Made by a program: the position numbers and the translations under genes
In this document: positions 52,151 through 60,469 of the stretch, in pieces
Layout: the number at the start of each line of letters is the position of its first letter
Numbering within the stretch: the first letter of the stretch is position 1
The notes under the pieces: generated by a model
Told to the model about the DNA's origin: nothing
Database searches by the model: none
The model's input: the letters and a program-made list of their open reading frames with translations, nothing else
Source of the DNA: Paenibacillus caseinilyticus
GTDB taxonomy: Bacteria; Bacillota; Bacilli; Paenibacillales; NBRC-103111
Length of the DNA stretch: 64,000 nucleotides
Assembly: GCF_027533645.1 (NCBI RefSeq)
Contig: NZ_JAQAGY010000004.1
Coordinates: 186,001-250,000, forward strand
Direction of reading: 5' to 3'

Positions 52151-53233
52151 CTAGCCGTTCTGCAGCGTCCAGAGCACCAGGTTATCGAGCAGCTTCCAGC
52201 TGGCGTCCGTCGAATTCTCGTGCATGCCGTTGCTCCAGTAGTAGAAGGAGACTCTCGCCTTGGTCGTATACCCGTTGTCCGCCTTCGTGCCCTTGTCGTA
52301 GTAATAGAGGGCGGCCTTCTTCTTGTCGCCCGGCACCGTCGCGATGATCTTCGCTTCCTTGCCCGGCACCCCGTAGCTCACGCCGAATTTGTCCCCGGCC
52401 TCTTTGAACACGTCGATCGTACCGGACAGGCCTCCGGCTACCTTATGCTTAGGGTCAACGATCTCAATGGACTTTGAGTTCATCGCCGTCGTGTTCTCTT
52501 CCACGGAAGAGAGCCCAAGGTAGTACATGCCGTGGTTCTTCACATATACAGTAGGAATGGCGACCTCTTTCATGAAGCCGTCCTTGAGGTACTTGGAATT
52601 CGTGGTCTGGCTGACGTAGATGAGATCATATCCCTTCACCTCATTGGCCGTCACATCGCGGTCCTCGATATTCGTTACGACAAAGCCGAGATTCTTCAGC
52701 CGCTGGGCTACCGCAACGTCCTCCGCCGGATTGCGTTCCCGGCCGACGAAGAGCACCTTCTTGCCCTTGGCCGAAATCTCAGGGGCCTGGGCTGGGGCCG
52801 GCTCCGCTGCAGGAGCTGCGGGCGCAGCCGCCTTCGGCGTCTCCGCCGGTTTCGCTGCAGGCTGGGCCGCCGGCTTGCTCTCGGCCTTCGGCGCTTCCGC
52901 CGGCTTCGCCTCGGGCTTGCTCTCGGCCTTCGGCGCTTCCGCCGGCTTCGCCTCGGGCTTGCTCTCCGCCTTCGGCGCTTCCGCCGGCTTCGCCTCAGGC
53001 TTGCTCTCCGCCTTCGGCGCCTCTGCCGGCTTCGCCTCCGGCTGGCTCTCCGCCTTCGGCGTCTGCTCCGTCTTGCCGGCATCGGTCGCCGGCGTGCTCC
53101 CCTCGGCCGGCGGCTTCACCGCTTCTGCGGCTGGCTGGGCCGACTCCGCAGGCTTCGTGCTGCCGCCGTCCGAGCAGGCGGCCAGCGTCAGAGCTAAGAT
53201 TACGACAGTCAGCCAGGCAATCACTCGCTTCAC
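52151..53233 (-). CDS. Lipoprotein with Pro/Glu/Ala repeats and a ThuA-like domain (paralogue 2)
   Basis: The 360-residue protein has a lipobox LTLAAC (Cys20), a low-complexity spacer (about 25-155) with four tandem 14-residue units (KPEAKPAEAPKAES), and a C-terminal ThuA-like domain (about 158-360) opening KKVLFVGRERNPAEDV. Shared blocks with the three paralogues are LIYVSQTTNSKYL, VAGGLSGTIDVF, YGVPGKEAKIIATVPGDKKK and a final SWKLLDNLVLWTLQ. The spacer probably crosses the wall. The GTG start follows AAGGAGC. It stands between the two binding-protein genes. Confidence 0.85.
   Translation of the reverse strand: MKRVIAWLTVVILALTLAACSDGGSTKPAESAQPAAEAVKPPAEGSTPATDAGKTEQTPKAESQPEAKPAEAPKAESKPEAKPAEAPKAESKPEAKPAEAPKAESKPEAKPAEAPKAESKPAAQPAAKPAETPKAAAPAAPAAEPAPAQAPEISAKGKKVLFVGRERNPAEDVAVAQRLKNLGFVVTNIEDRDVTANEVKGYDLIYVSQTTNSKYLKDGFMKEVAIPTVYVKNHGMYYLGLSSVEENTTAMNSKSIEIVDPKHKVAGGLSGTIDVFKEAGDKFGVSYGVPGKEAKIIATVPGDKKKAALYYYDKGTKADNGYTTKARVSFYYWSNGMHENSTDASWKLLDNLVLWTLQNG
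52874..53041 (-). repeat. Four 42-bp tandem repeats in paralogue 2
   Basis: Each unit encodes the 14 residues KPEAKPAEAPKAES (first copy begins QPEAK). The repeats are nearly identical at DNA level, so copy number may vary between strains. Confidence 0.9.
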
Positions 53234-53295
53234 GCAATTCAGCTCCTTTGCACTGCTATAATTTCACTTCTTATCCACCGTTCTTATCCCCGTTC

Positions 53296-54615
53296 TTATT
53301 TCGCGGCTTTCTCCGTCTGGATGCCCTTGGTCGTCTGCTCCTCGATCATCCGCAGGGCGGTGGCCGAATCCTTCGATTCGCCGAAGATCAGCGGGGAGAA
53401 TACGTTATGCACCGGCACATCGACATAGGTGAGCCCGTTCGCACGGGCGGCCGGCGGCATCGCATTCTTGCTTGCGAAGATCGCTTTCGTGTTCTTGCCC
53501 TGCATCTGCGGCAGGTTTTTGCCGAACGCATCCTGCACCGCTTTGCTCTCCAGCGGACCGATCATGCCTTCCTTCGCGAACTCGATCTGCATCTCTTCGG
53601 ACAGCAGGTAGGAGATCACTTGGAACGCCTGATCCTTTTTGGTGGACTGCTTCGTGATGTAGGCCGAGTACATGTTGGGCTGCGCTTTGGTCTGCGGCGC
53701 ATCCGGGAACGACGGCATGGAGGCAATGTCAAAGTTCAGGTTCTTGTTCTGCTCGTGCCACTGGATGATCTTCTCGGATACGTGTACGGACATCGCCATC
53801 TTGCCTTTCGGGAAGTCATCGACCGAGGTGAACTGGTTCGCCGGAATTTCGTAGAAGCGCCGCAGGTTATCGACGACTTTCTTCCAGCCGTCCGTGCTCA
53901 GCTCCGCCTTGTCTTCGGTCAGGCTGAGCGGGGAGAGCGACATCTGGTTGTAGTTCATGTAGAGCCCGGGGTGCTGCTGGTACCCCTTGTACGTATTCTC
54001 TCCCTCTACGCGGGTCAGCTTCTTGGCAAGCTCGTAGACCTCGTCATAGGTCATCCCGTCCTTCGGATAGTCGACCCCGAATTTGTCGAAGATGTCTTTG
54101 TTATAGAAGAGGACAAAATCGCTGAGCTGGAACGGCAGACCGTAAATATGCCCTTCCGGTGTCACATTCTTCATCTGTGCGAAAGCCGCCTGGTTCAATT
54201 TGCTCGTATCGAAGTTGTATTTCTTGATAAGCTCCGACATGTCGTACTGCAGGTCATTCTTCATAATGTAGCGCTGCAGGTTCATCCGGGCATTATCGAT
54301 AATAATGTCGGGAATCGTACCGGCGGCGATCAGGTCCTTATACTGCCGGCCGGGATTGTCCCAGTGTACGTGCTTGAACTTAAGGTCCGGGAATTTCTTC
54401 TTGAGATGCTGGCCGATCTGCTTCTCGAAGTTCTCTTCCTTGGCATAGAAAGCAGGATACACGGTATAAATGAAAATTTCATTATCCGGCGCTTTCTCTC
54501 CCTTGCTGGCCTCCGGAGCCTTCTCGCTGGCCGCAGGTGCATCGGTACAACCGGCTGCGACGGACATCGTCAATGCGAGCGCCGATGCGGCGGCAATCCA
54601 CTTTTTCTTGTTCAT
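53296..54615 (-). CDS. Extracellular solute-binding lipoprotein (copy 1)
   Basis: The 439-residue binding protein has lipobox VAAGC (Cys23) followed by CTDAPA. The mature protein begins FIYTVYPAFYAKEENFEKQI and is very similar over its length to the binding protein at 50731-52071, so the two arose by duplication. AAAGGAGG precedes the ATG. The 167-bp gap upstream holds motif copy B, so this gene may have an extra promoter within the operon. Substrate unknown. Confidence 0.9.
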   Translation of the reverse strand: MNKKKWIAAASALALTMSVAAGCTDAPAASEKAPEASKGEKAPDNEIFIYTVYPAFYAKEENFEKQIGQHLKKKFPDLKFKHVHWDNPGRQYKDLIAAGTIPDIIIDNARMNLQRYIMKNDLQYDMSELIKKYNFDTSKLNQAAFAQMKNVTPEGHIYGLPFQLSDFVLFYNKDIFDKFGVDYPKDGMTYDEVYELAKKLTRVEGENTYKGYQQHPGLYMNYNQMSLSPLSLTEDKAELSTDGWKKVVDNLRRFYEIPANQFTSVDDFPKGKMAMSVHVSEKIIQWHEQNKNLNFDIASMPSFPDAPQTKAQPNMYSAYITKQSTKKDQAFQVISYLLSEEMQIEFAKEGMIGPLESKAVQDAFGKNLPQMQGKNTKAIFASKNAMPPAARANGLTYVDVPVHNVFSPLIFGESKDSATALRMIEEQTTKGIQTEKAAK

Positions 54616-54721
54616 GCCTGAACGGAACCTCCTTTTTTGCGTTTCGGTGCTATGGCTGTGTCATGTCTACTTGGTAACCGCTTACTTGTTCTACTTTAGT
54701 ATGAAAAGACGGACGGGACAT

Positions 54722-54752
54722 TAGGGGGGCAGTTCGACTTTATAGGTTATTC
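54722..54752 (-). promoter_or_regulatory. Shared G-run/TTTATAGG motif, copy B
   Basis: On the plus strand TAGGGGGGCAGTTCGA is followed by CTTTATAGGTTATTC. It lies 107-137 bp before the binding-protein gene, inside the operon. The downstream sequence (AGTAAGCG, TAC) also resembles that following copy A. Confidence 0.6.
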
Positions 54753-54782
54753 GGCGCATCATAGGAGGCGAGCTTCAAAAGC

Positions 54783-55496
54783 TTACTGCTTCGATCCGGT
54801 CGCCCACTCCACGGCGGCGTCGAACAGCTTCCAGCCCTCCTCCGTCTGGTTGATCTCCTCCCCGTTGAACAGGTAGAAGAGGATCTCGCGGGCGGCCGCC
54901 TGCTGTCCGCTGGCCTTCGTCGCCCCCTTCTCGTAGGCGAAGATCGCCGCATTCTGCTCCTCGCCGGGGACGGTGGCTATCACGACCGCGTCTTCTCCCG
55001 GCGTCGCATACCCCATTTTTCCGTTGTCCTTGTAGACGTCAACCTTGCCCGAGAGCCCGGCCGCCAGCGGATGCGCGCTGTCCTTGATCTCCAGCGTCTT
55101 CGCCGCATTGCTCCCTTCCAGATGCCCGTAAGCTTCCTCGTCGGACAGACCGATCTGGGGGGCCGCTTGGACCTCCGCATAGATGACGGGTACAGGAAGC
55201 GTAATGAATTTGTCTTGAATTTTGCCTGAATTCACGGATTCGCTGACATAGATGAGTCCATACCCTTTGGCGGATTCGGTGGTCACCTCTTTATCCGCCA
55301 CGATGGTAACTTCCATCCCGTGCTTCTCCCGCAGCCGTTTGGCGAGGATTGCATCCCCTCCGCCGTCCCTGCCGACGAGCAGCGCCTTCTTCGCTTGGTT
55401 CTGCGGGGCGGCTGCCGGAGCAGCCCCTTCCTGCGTGCAGGCTGAAGAGAGCAGCAGCGCACCGGCCAAAGCCATCAAACCCATCATCCGTTTCAT
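54783..55496 (-). CDS. ThuA-like lipoprotein (paralogue 3)
   Basis: The 237-residue protein has a lipobox LLSSAC (Cys20) and a short linker, then a ThuA-like domain from KKALLVGRDGGGD to the end. Shared blocks are LIYVSESVNSGKI, SAHPLAAGLSGKVDVY, YATPGEDAVVIATVPGEE and EGWKLFDAAVEWATG. No Cys lies in the mature domain after the lipid anchor. The ATG at 55496 follows AAGGAGG; the longer frame is an overlap with the previous gene. It is 13 bp after paralogue 4. Confidence 0.85.
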   Translation of the reverse strand: MKRMMGLMALAGALLLSSACTQEGAAPAAAPQNQAKKALLVGRDGGGDAILAKRLREKHGMEVTIVADKEVTTESAKGYGLIYVSESVNSGKIQDKFITLPVPVIYAEVQAAPQIGLSDEEAYGHLEGSNAAKTLEIKDSAHPLAAGLSGKVDVYKDNGKMGYATPGEDAVVIATVPGEEQNAAIFAYEKGATKASGQQAAAREILFYLFNGEEINQTEEGWKLFDAAVEWATGSKQ

Positions 55497-55509
55497 GGTA
55501 TTTACCTCC

Positions 55510-56271
55510 TTATGGTTGGGGTTGCTGAGCAGCCCACACGAGGGCCGTGTCGAGCAGCTTCCAGCCCTCCTCCGTCTGGTTCGCCTCTTCGCCGGTCGGC
55601 AGATAGAAGAACACACGGCGCCCGGGCAGAGGCTCGCCGCTCGCGGCCTTCGCCCCCTTCTCATAAGAGAAGACAAGCGCCTTCAACTCATCACCGGGAG
55701 CCGCCGCAATGATAGACGCTTCCTTACCCGGCTGGGCATACCCCATCCGGCCGGAGGCCGAGTACACGGCCGGCTCCCCTGTAAGACCGGCCGCCAGGGG
55801 GTGCTTCGGCGCCAGAATGCGGGCCTTCGTCTCCCCGGTCAACTGGCCGGAGCTCAGAGGCTGCGCCAATCCGGAGGCTTCGGCCAGCTGGGGCTTGGCA
55901 TAGACAATCCCTGCAGCCACCTGCTTCAGACTGTTGTCCACCCGCGAGGCATTGACCGAATCGCTGACATACACCACGCTGTAGCCCTTGGCCGCCTCCG
56001 CCTTGAATTCATTCTCGGACATATCCATGACCAGGTAGCCGAGCTTCTCCAGATGGGCGATCAGCACGGGATCGCCGCTGCCCTCCTTCTTCTTGAGGAG
56101 GAGCAGCTTCTTCGCCTGCCCCGGCGCCGCATCCTGCCCGGTCCCTGAGCCCGCCGGTCCCTCTGCCTGCCCGGAGCAGGCGGACAGGGATACAGCCAGC
56201 ATGACCGTCAGCAGCACAGCGGTCAGTACCTGCCGCAGAACAGGCGGCAGCCATCCAATCGAACGCTTCAT
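55510..56271 (-). CDS. ThuA-like lipoprotein (paralogue 4)
   Basis: The 253-residue protein has a lipobox VSLSAC (Cys32) and a ThuA-like domain. It shares VVYVSDSVNASRVD, KHPLAAGLTGEPAVY, YAQPGKEASIIAAAPGDE and EGWKLLDTALVWAAQ with the three others, but the start of the fold reads KKLLLLKKKEGSGD, so the GR in the first strand loop is lost and this copy is the most divergent. It follows the permease genes by 34 bp. Confidence 0.85.
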   Translation of the reverse strand: MKRSIGWLPPVLRQVLTAVLLTVMLAVSLSACSGQAEGPAGSGTGQDAAPGQAKKLLLLKKKEGSGDPVLIAHLEKLGYLVMDMSENEFKAEAAKGYSVVYVSDSVNASRVDNSLKQVAAGIVYAKPQLAEASGLAQPLSSGQLTGETKARILAPKHPLAAGLTGEPAVYSASGRMGYAQPGKEASIIAAAPGDELKALVFSYEKGAKAASGEPLPGRRVFFYLPTGEEANQTEEGWKLLDTALVWAAQQPQP

Positions 56272-56305
56272 GCTTCTCTCCTTTCTGCGGTGTCCGTAGT
56301 GTCCT

Positions 56306-57271
56306 TTATTCCACCAGCCCGGTCCGCTCCACGCCTTCGATGAACCACCGCTGCGTGAACAAGTAGAGCAGCATCGGGGGAATGATCATCAGGAAGGTTG
56401 TCGCCATACGGATCGCTTCGTCCGTGACCGACGGGCCGTACACCTCGGCCTGCTGGCGGAGCGCCGAGGCAATCCTCGAGATCCCCATGGAGAGCGGTGC
56501 GGTTTCGATATCGGACAAATACATGCTCGGCAGATAGAAGTCATTCCAGGTCCATACGAACGAGAACAGGAAGACGACGAGGATCGCGGGTCTGGCGAGC
56601 GGCATCATCACTTTATAAAAGATTTTGAATACGCCCGCCCCGTCGATCCGTGCCGCTTCCTCCAGCTCCTTCGGCTGGGTAGAGAAGAACTGCCGGTAGA
56701 TGATCACGAAGAGCGCGCCCTTGAGCCCGAGGCCGAAGAACGCCGGCACGATGATCGGGTAGATCGTATTGAGCATCCCGAGCTCTCTGGCATAAATGAT
56801 ATTGGGCAGAATCGTTACCTGCATCGGGACGATGAAGGTCAGCAGCAGGCAGCCGAAGAGCAGCCGCTTGAACGGCACCTTCAGCCTGGCAAAGGCATAG
56901 CCGGTCACGGCGCAGGAGATCGTCTGCAGTACGGCAACAGACAGGGACAGGGTCAGTGAAATCCCCAGCGCCTTCGGGTACTTAAGCCATACCCAGGCTT
57001 CCTGCAGATTGCCGAGATAGAGCGTGTTCGGGAACCACTTCACCGACGGGTCCAGCAGGTCGCCGGAGTTCTTCAGCATGGTAGCCAGCATATGGAACAC
57101 CGGCTTCAGATAGATATAAGCGGCGTCGAGCAGGATCAGATAGATGAAGCATTTGAACAGCAGCCCCTTGTCCGCCTCTCTGCCGATGATCTTCCAGCGG
57201 ACTCTTTCCAGCCACAGCGGAAGCTCGCTGCGCTTCCTCGGCACCATTTTGTTCAGCTTGGTATTCAGCAT
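56306..57271 (-). CDS. Carbohydrate ABC transporter permease, MalG type
   Basis: The 321-residue inner-membrane subunit has about six helices and the EAA loop EEAARIDGAGVFKIFYKVM that contacts the ATPase. The family end GxxRTGLVE is present. It forms a heterodimer with the permease at 57327-58193. A strong AAGGAGGGG site precedes the ATG. No ATPase gene is in the operon, so a shared MsmX-type ATPase elsewhere is expected, as for other Gram-positive sugar importers. Confidence 0.93.
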   Translation of the reverse strand: MLNTKLNKMVPRKRSELPLWLERVRWKIIGREADKGLLFKCFIYLILLDAAYIYLKPVFHMLATMLKNSGDLLDPSVKWFPNTLYLGNLQEAWVWLKYPKALGISLTLSLSVAVLQTISCAVTGYAFARLKVPFKRLLFGCLLLTFIVPMQVTILPNIIYARELGMLNTIYPIIVPAFFGLGLKGALFVIIYRQFFSTQPKELEEAARIDGAGVFKIFYKVMMPLARPAILVVFLFSFVWTWNDFYLPSMYLSDIETAPLSMGISRIASALRQQAEVYGPSVTDEAIRMATTFLMIIPPMLLYLFTQRWFIEGVERTGLVE

Positions 57272-57326
57272 GCCGCCCCTCCTTCCAATCGTTCTGATTC
57301 ACTTTGTTATTCGTATCGCCTTGAGG

Positions 57327-58193
57327 TCATCTCGCAGCGCTCTGCGACTTGGTCGCCAGATGGAACACATAGAAGATGAGAGCCAGGAACACGCTGATGA
57401 TCGCAAAGTAGATCCAGATGAGCGCGCTGTACTGTCCGTACTCGCTCTCCCGCACCCGCTGCAGAATGGGATTGGTCGGGAAAGTGAAGAGGTCGACCAC
57501 GGTATAGATCATGTTCAGGAAGATGAACGGCGTCATGGCCGGCAGCGTGATCTTCCAGAATGTCTCCCACGGCCCCGCCCCGTCAATCCGGGCCGCCTCG
57601 TAAGCCGAATTCGAGATCGTCTGGCGCCCTCCGAGGAAGATCAGGATCTGGACGCCGGAGTACCACAGGATGAGCACGAACGAATTCAGAATGGAGATCA
57701 GCGGCGAGGACCAGGTCGGGGACAGGTACGCGCCGATAATGCCGGTGACGTTGTATTTGGCCATGAAGCCCAGTTCCCCTTCGCCCTGCATCAGGAATTC
57801 CTTGACCACCTCGCCTGTCGCGAGAATGACCGGCAGGAAGAAGATGGCCCGGAACAAGGTGCGGCCGGCAAAAGGCTGGTTGAGCATCATGGCGATAAGC
57901 AGAGCGAAGATGACGATGATCGGGATCATGAACAGGGCCTGCCGCAGGAACGGCAGCAGGTCATTGTACAGGATGCTTCCGTTCTCGAAGAGAATGGTCC
58001 GGTAGTGGGTCCACCCGATGAACTCCGTCGTCGTGCTCGACGCCGTAATCGTCACGTTCTGGAAGCTCATGAACAGGGAGTAGCCGATCGGAAATGCCAT
58101 GAAGACCAGGAAGCCGATCAGCCAGGGGGCGATGAAGAGCGTGCCCTCGAGATACTCCGTCAAGGATGTGTTCAGTCTCAGCTTCTTTCTCAA
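57327..58193 (-). CDS. Carbohydrate ABC transporter permease, MalF type
   Basis: The 288-residue subunit has about six helices and the EAA loop YEAARIDGAGPWETFWKIT. The start is TTG at 58193 after AGGAGGGG, overlapping the stop of the DUF5696 gene (TTGA). It pairs with the MalG-type permease 55 bp downstream. Confidence 0.93.
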   Translation of the reverse strand: MRKKLRLNTSLTEYLEGTLFIAPWLIGFLVFMAFPIGYSLFMSFQNVTITASSTTTEFIGWTHYRTILFENGSILYNDLLPFLRQALFMIPIIVIFALLIAMMLNQPFAGRTLFRAIFFLPVILATGEVVKEFLMQGEGELGFMAKYNVTGIIGAYLSPTWSSPLISILNSFVLILWYSGVQILIFLGGRQTISNSAYEAARIDGAGPWETFWKITLPAMTPFIFLNMIYTVVDLFTFPTNPILQRVRESEYGQYSALIWIYFAIISVFLALIFYVFHLATKSQSAAR

Positions 58194-60469
58194 GGTTCCC
58201 CTCCTCCTCCCCCGATAGCGGCAAAGTCCTGTGCGGGCACCGAGTAATCGGCGGTCCGGTAAGGCTCCCGGTTGTAATTCACGACAATCTTCCTGCCGCC
58301 GGCATAGGTCGTCTCCTTCACGCCGGGCGCCAGCGTCCGGTGGTTCGTGATGAACCGGTTCTGTACAGGTCCGAGCGCTTCGTTGTACCGCTTATACTGC
58401 TCGGCGGCCGCATCCTCCCATGCCGGGAAATACGTGTTGTAATACCGGATGCCGTAAGCATTCACGAAATCCTTGGTCTGCGCCTGGGTGAAGATGAACG
58501 AGGGCTCCGCGCCGTACTCGATATCGCGGAGGAAGTCGTTCACGTCTTCCTGCCGGTTGTTCACATACTCCGAAGAATAGGAGATGAGGCCGTGCAGCGT
58601 GATCTGCGCGAAAGGCACGCTCTCATCCGTGAACAGATCGTAAGAGTGGTCGTAGACCAGCTTGCGGATGTGGTCCAGATAAGGCAATGCGTAGAAATTC
58701 GACTGGCTTCCTATGACCCCGCCGAGCGAATCTTTTACCTTGCCGAGCACCCGTTCTTGCACATCGCGGGCCTCGTCGCGGGGTGCCCCGTAGCCCGTAT
58801 TGTAGTCGCTGTACAGGCGCTGTCCGATCCCGTTCACGGCCAGTCCGCTCACCCCCAGCTCCTGATAGGCCGGAAGCGCTTCCTGCATACTCTTCTCGGC
58901 GAATTTGTCACTGACGGCCGGTACCTTCTCCCCGTTGTAGAGCATCCCGAGCGTCAGATTGCGGCCGGCGAGGTTGACCTTGGCATGGAACTTGTCGTCG
59001 TATCCGCTGCCTCCCGTATTGTTGGCCGAATACTCCGTATCCAGATAGACCGGATAGCCGTATCCGCGCGCCTTGTCGATGAAGGACTTCATCCCGGCGC
59101 TGCCGCCGATCCGCGAGTCTGCCGGGAGCGAACGGCCGAAGGAGCTGTAGCCCCCCTTTTGCCACCCCATGTAAGTCAATGACAGCCGGGGAACGCCCTT
59201 CTGTGTCAAGGTATCGACCATGCGGGACGCGTCGGACGTATCCGTCAGCTTGATGTACCGGTCGCTGAGTACGCCTTCCTCCTGGTCCCCGCCGACGAGA
59301 TCGACATGCATGGGAAGGTTCGCATCCTCCTCCGCACGCGGTTTCATCCCCTTCTCCTGCATGAGATACTCGCGGTACCGCTTCGCCATGCCGACATAAT
59401 CGGTGCTCTCCGGACCGAGGATATAGTACCTCACCGTCCGGTCGCTTCCGAACAGTTCATCGCGGTTGTAATCGACATAGCCCCATTCGTCCGGCGAATT
59501 GCGGCTCGTGAACTGCAGGAAGCTCGCCCGGTAATTCATCTGGGCCGTTACCCAGTTGTAACCGCTGAGCACGCCTGCGGGGGCTGCCACGATGCTGGCA
59601 TACTCCTCTCCCTCATGCAGCACGGCCAGGAACCCCCTGCTGCCGGTTTTCATCCCGAACACCGGCATGATGATCTTGTTGCGGTTGCTGCCTAGCCCGG
59701 CGAACGTCTGGTCCTGCCCATAGACGCTCTCGTCGTAGATCTTGTTGACGTTGGTTCCATTGTTCTTGTACCGGATCAGGGCCCCTGCCCCGTCAGGGAT
59801 GAACATGTAACCGTCCTGGCCTGCAGAGTACTCCGCTCCGAGGAACGGATACAGGCGGACCCAGATCAAGCCCATCTTCGTCTCCTGAATGCCGTCGCGG
59901 GGGATCCGCGTCTGGATATAATCGCCTTGGAGCGTCACCTCGACGGGAATCCGGAAGCCTGTAGCCGGAAGCTCATACACCAGGGAGAATCCGTTCGGGA
60001 TCTCCTTGACTTCCTTGGCCTGGCCCCCTTCTGCCGCCAGATTCGTCTCTTTGGCCTGTACGTTGCTCTTCGAAAAGTCGACATACTGCACCATCAAGGG
60101 AGACGCAAGATGCTTCTTCCAGTTCTCGGAGATCGTCTCCTGCGCCCAGAAGCTCGGCTCGGGGTAGGAGCGGTAGAGGCTTCCCGAACGTTTGTCCTCG
60201 ATGATAAAATGTCCCGTCTGCGGATCAAGCTTCAGCTTCAGAGTATCGGACTCGGCCACCTGCTTGAAGTCCTTCTCCTCCGGCAGCCGGGCCGGCACGG
60301 CGGAGGCCGGGGCATCCGAGCCCCCCTGCTCCGGCGCGCCCAGCGCCGTACGGTCGCCCGCAGCCGACTTGAACTCCACGGGCACGCGGAAGGCTCCGTA
60401 GATCAGGGCGGCGGCGAGAAGGACCGCGATGATGATGCGGGTTGTACTGGGAATGCGGAACCTGCTCAT
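58190..60469 (-). CDS. DUF5696 membrane-anchored surface protein
   Basis: The 759-residue protein has an N-terminal membrane anchor (about 11-27) and a large extracellular part that matches DUF5696: a beta-rich region (about 70-300, with DKRSGSLYRSYPEP and MFIPDGAGALIRYKNNG) and a barrel-like region (about 380-720). The latter recalls glycosidases, with repeated Asp/Tyr motifs (YMGWQKGGYSS, YLDTEYSANNTGG), but no catalytic pair was identified. It overlaps the NHL-Yip1 gene (ATGA) and the permease gene. A role in processing or sensing polymers at the surface is inferred from position. Confidence 0.8.
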   Translation of the reverse strand: MSRFRIPSTTRIIIAVLLAAALIYGAFRVPVEFKSAAGDRTALGAPEQGGSDAPASAVPARLPEEKDFKQVAESDTLKLKLDPQTGHFIIEDKRSGSLYRSYPEPSFWAQETISENWKKHLASPLMVQYVDFSKSNVQAKETNLAAEGGQAKEVKEIPNGFSLVYELPATGFRIPVEVTLQGDYIQTRIPRDGIQETKMGLIWVRLYPFLGAEYSAGQDGYMFIPDGAGALIRYKNNGTNVNKIYDESVYGQDQTFAGLGSNRNKIIMPVFGMKTGSRGFLAVLHEGEEYASIVAAPAGVLSGYNWVTAQMNYRASFLQFTSRNSPDEWGYVDYNRDELFGSDRTVRYYILGPESTDYVGMAKRYREYLMQEKGMKPRAEEDANLPMHVDLVGGDQEEGVLSDRYIKLTDTSDASRMVDTLTQKGVPRLSLTYMGWQKGGYSSFGRSLPADSRIGGSAGMKSFIDKARGYGYPVYLDTEYSANNTGGSGYDDKFHAKVNLAGRNLTLGMLYNGEKVPAVSDKFAEKSMQEALPAYQELGVSGLAVNGIGQRLYSDYNTGYGAPRDEARDVQERVLGKVKDSLGGVIGSQSNFYALPYLDHIRKLVYDHSYDLFTDESVPFAQITLHGLISYSSEYVNNRQEDVNDFLRDIEYGAEPSFIFTQAQTKDFVNAYGIRYYNTYFPAWEDAAAEQYKRYNEALGPVQNRFITNHRTLAPGVKETTYAGGRKIVVNYNREPYRTADYSVPAQDFAAIGGGGGEP

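Noticed and set aside
50644..52347. Plus-strand open frame of 567 codons opposite the binding-protein gene
   Set aside because: Antisense to a lipobox solute-binding protein and its neighbours; no start signals.
52874..53041. Possible CRISPR-like repeat array
   Set aside because: The repeats are contiguous without spacers and encode a regular protein spacer.
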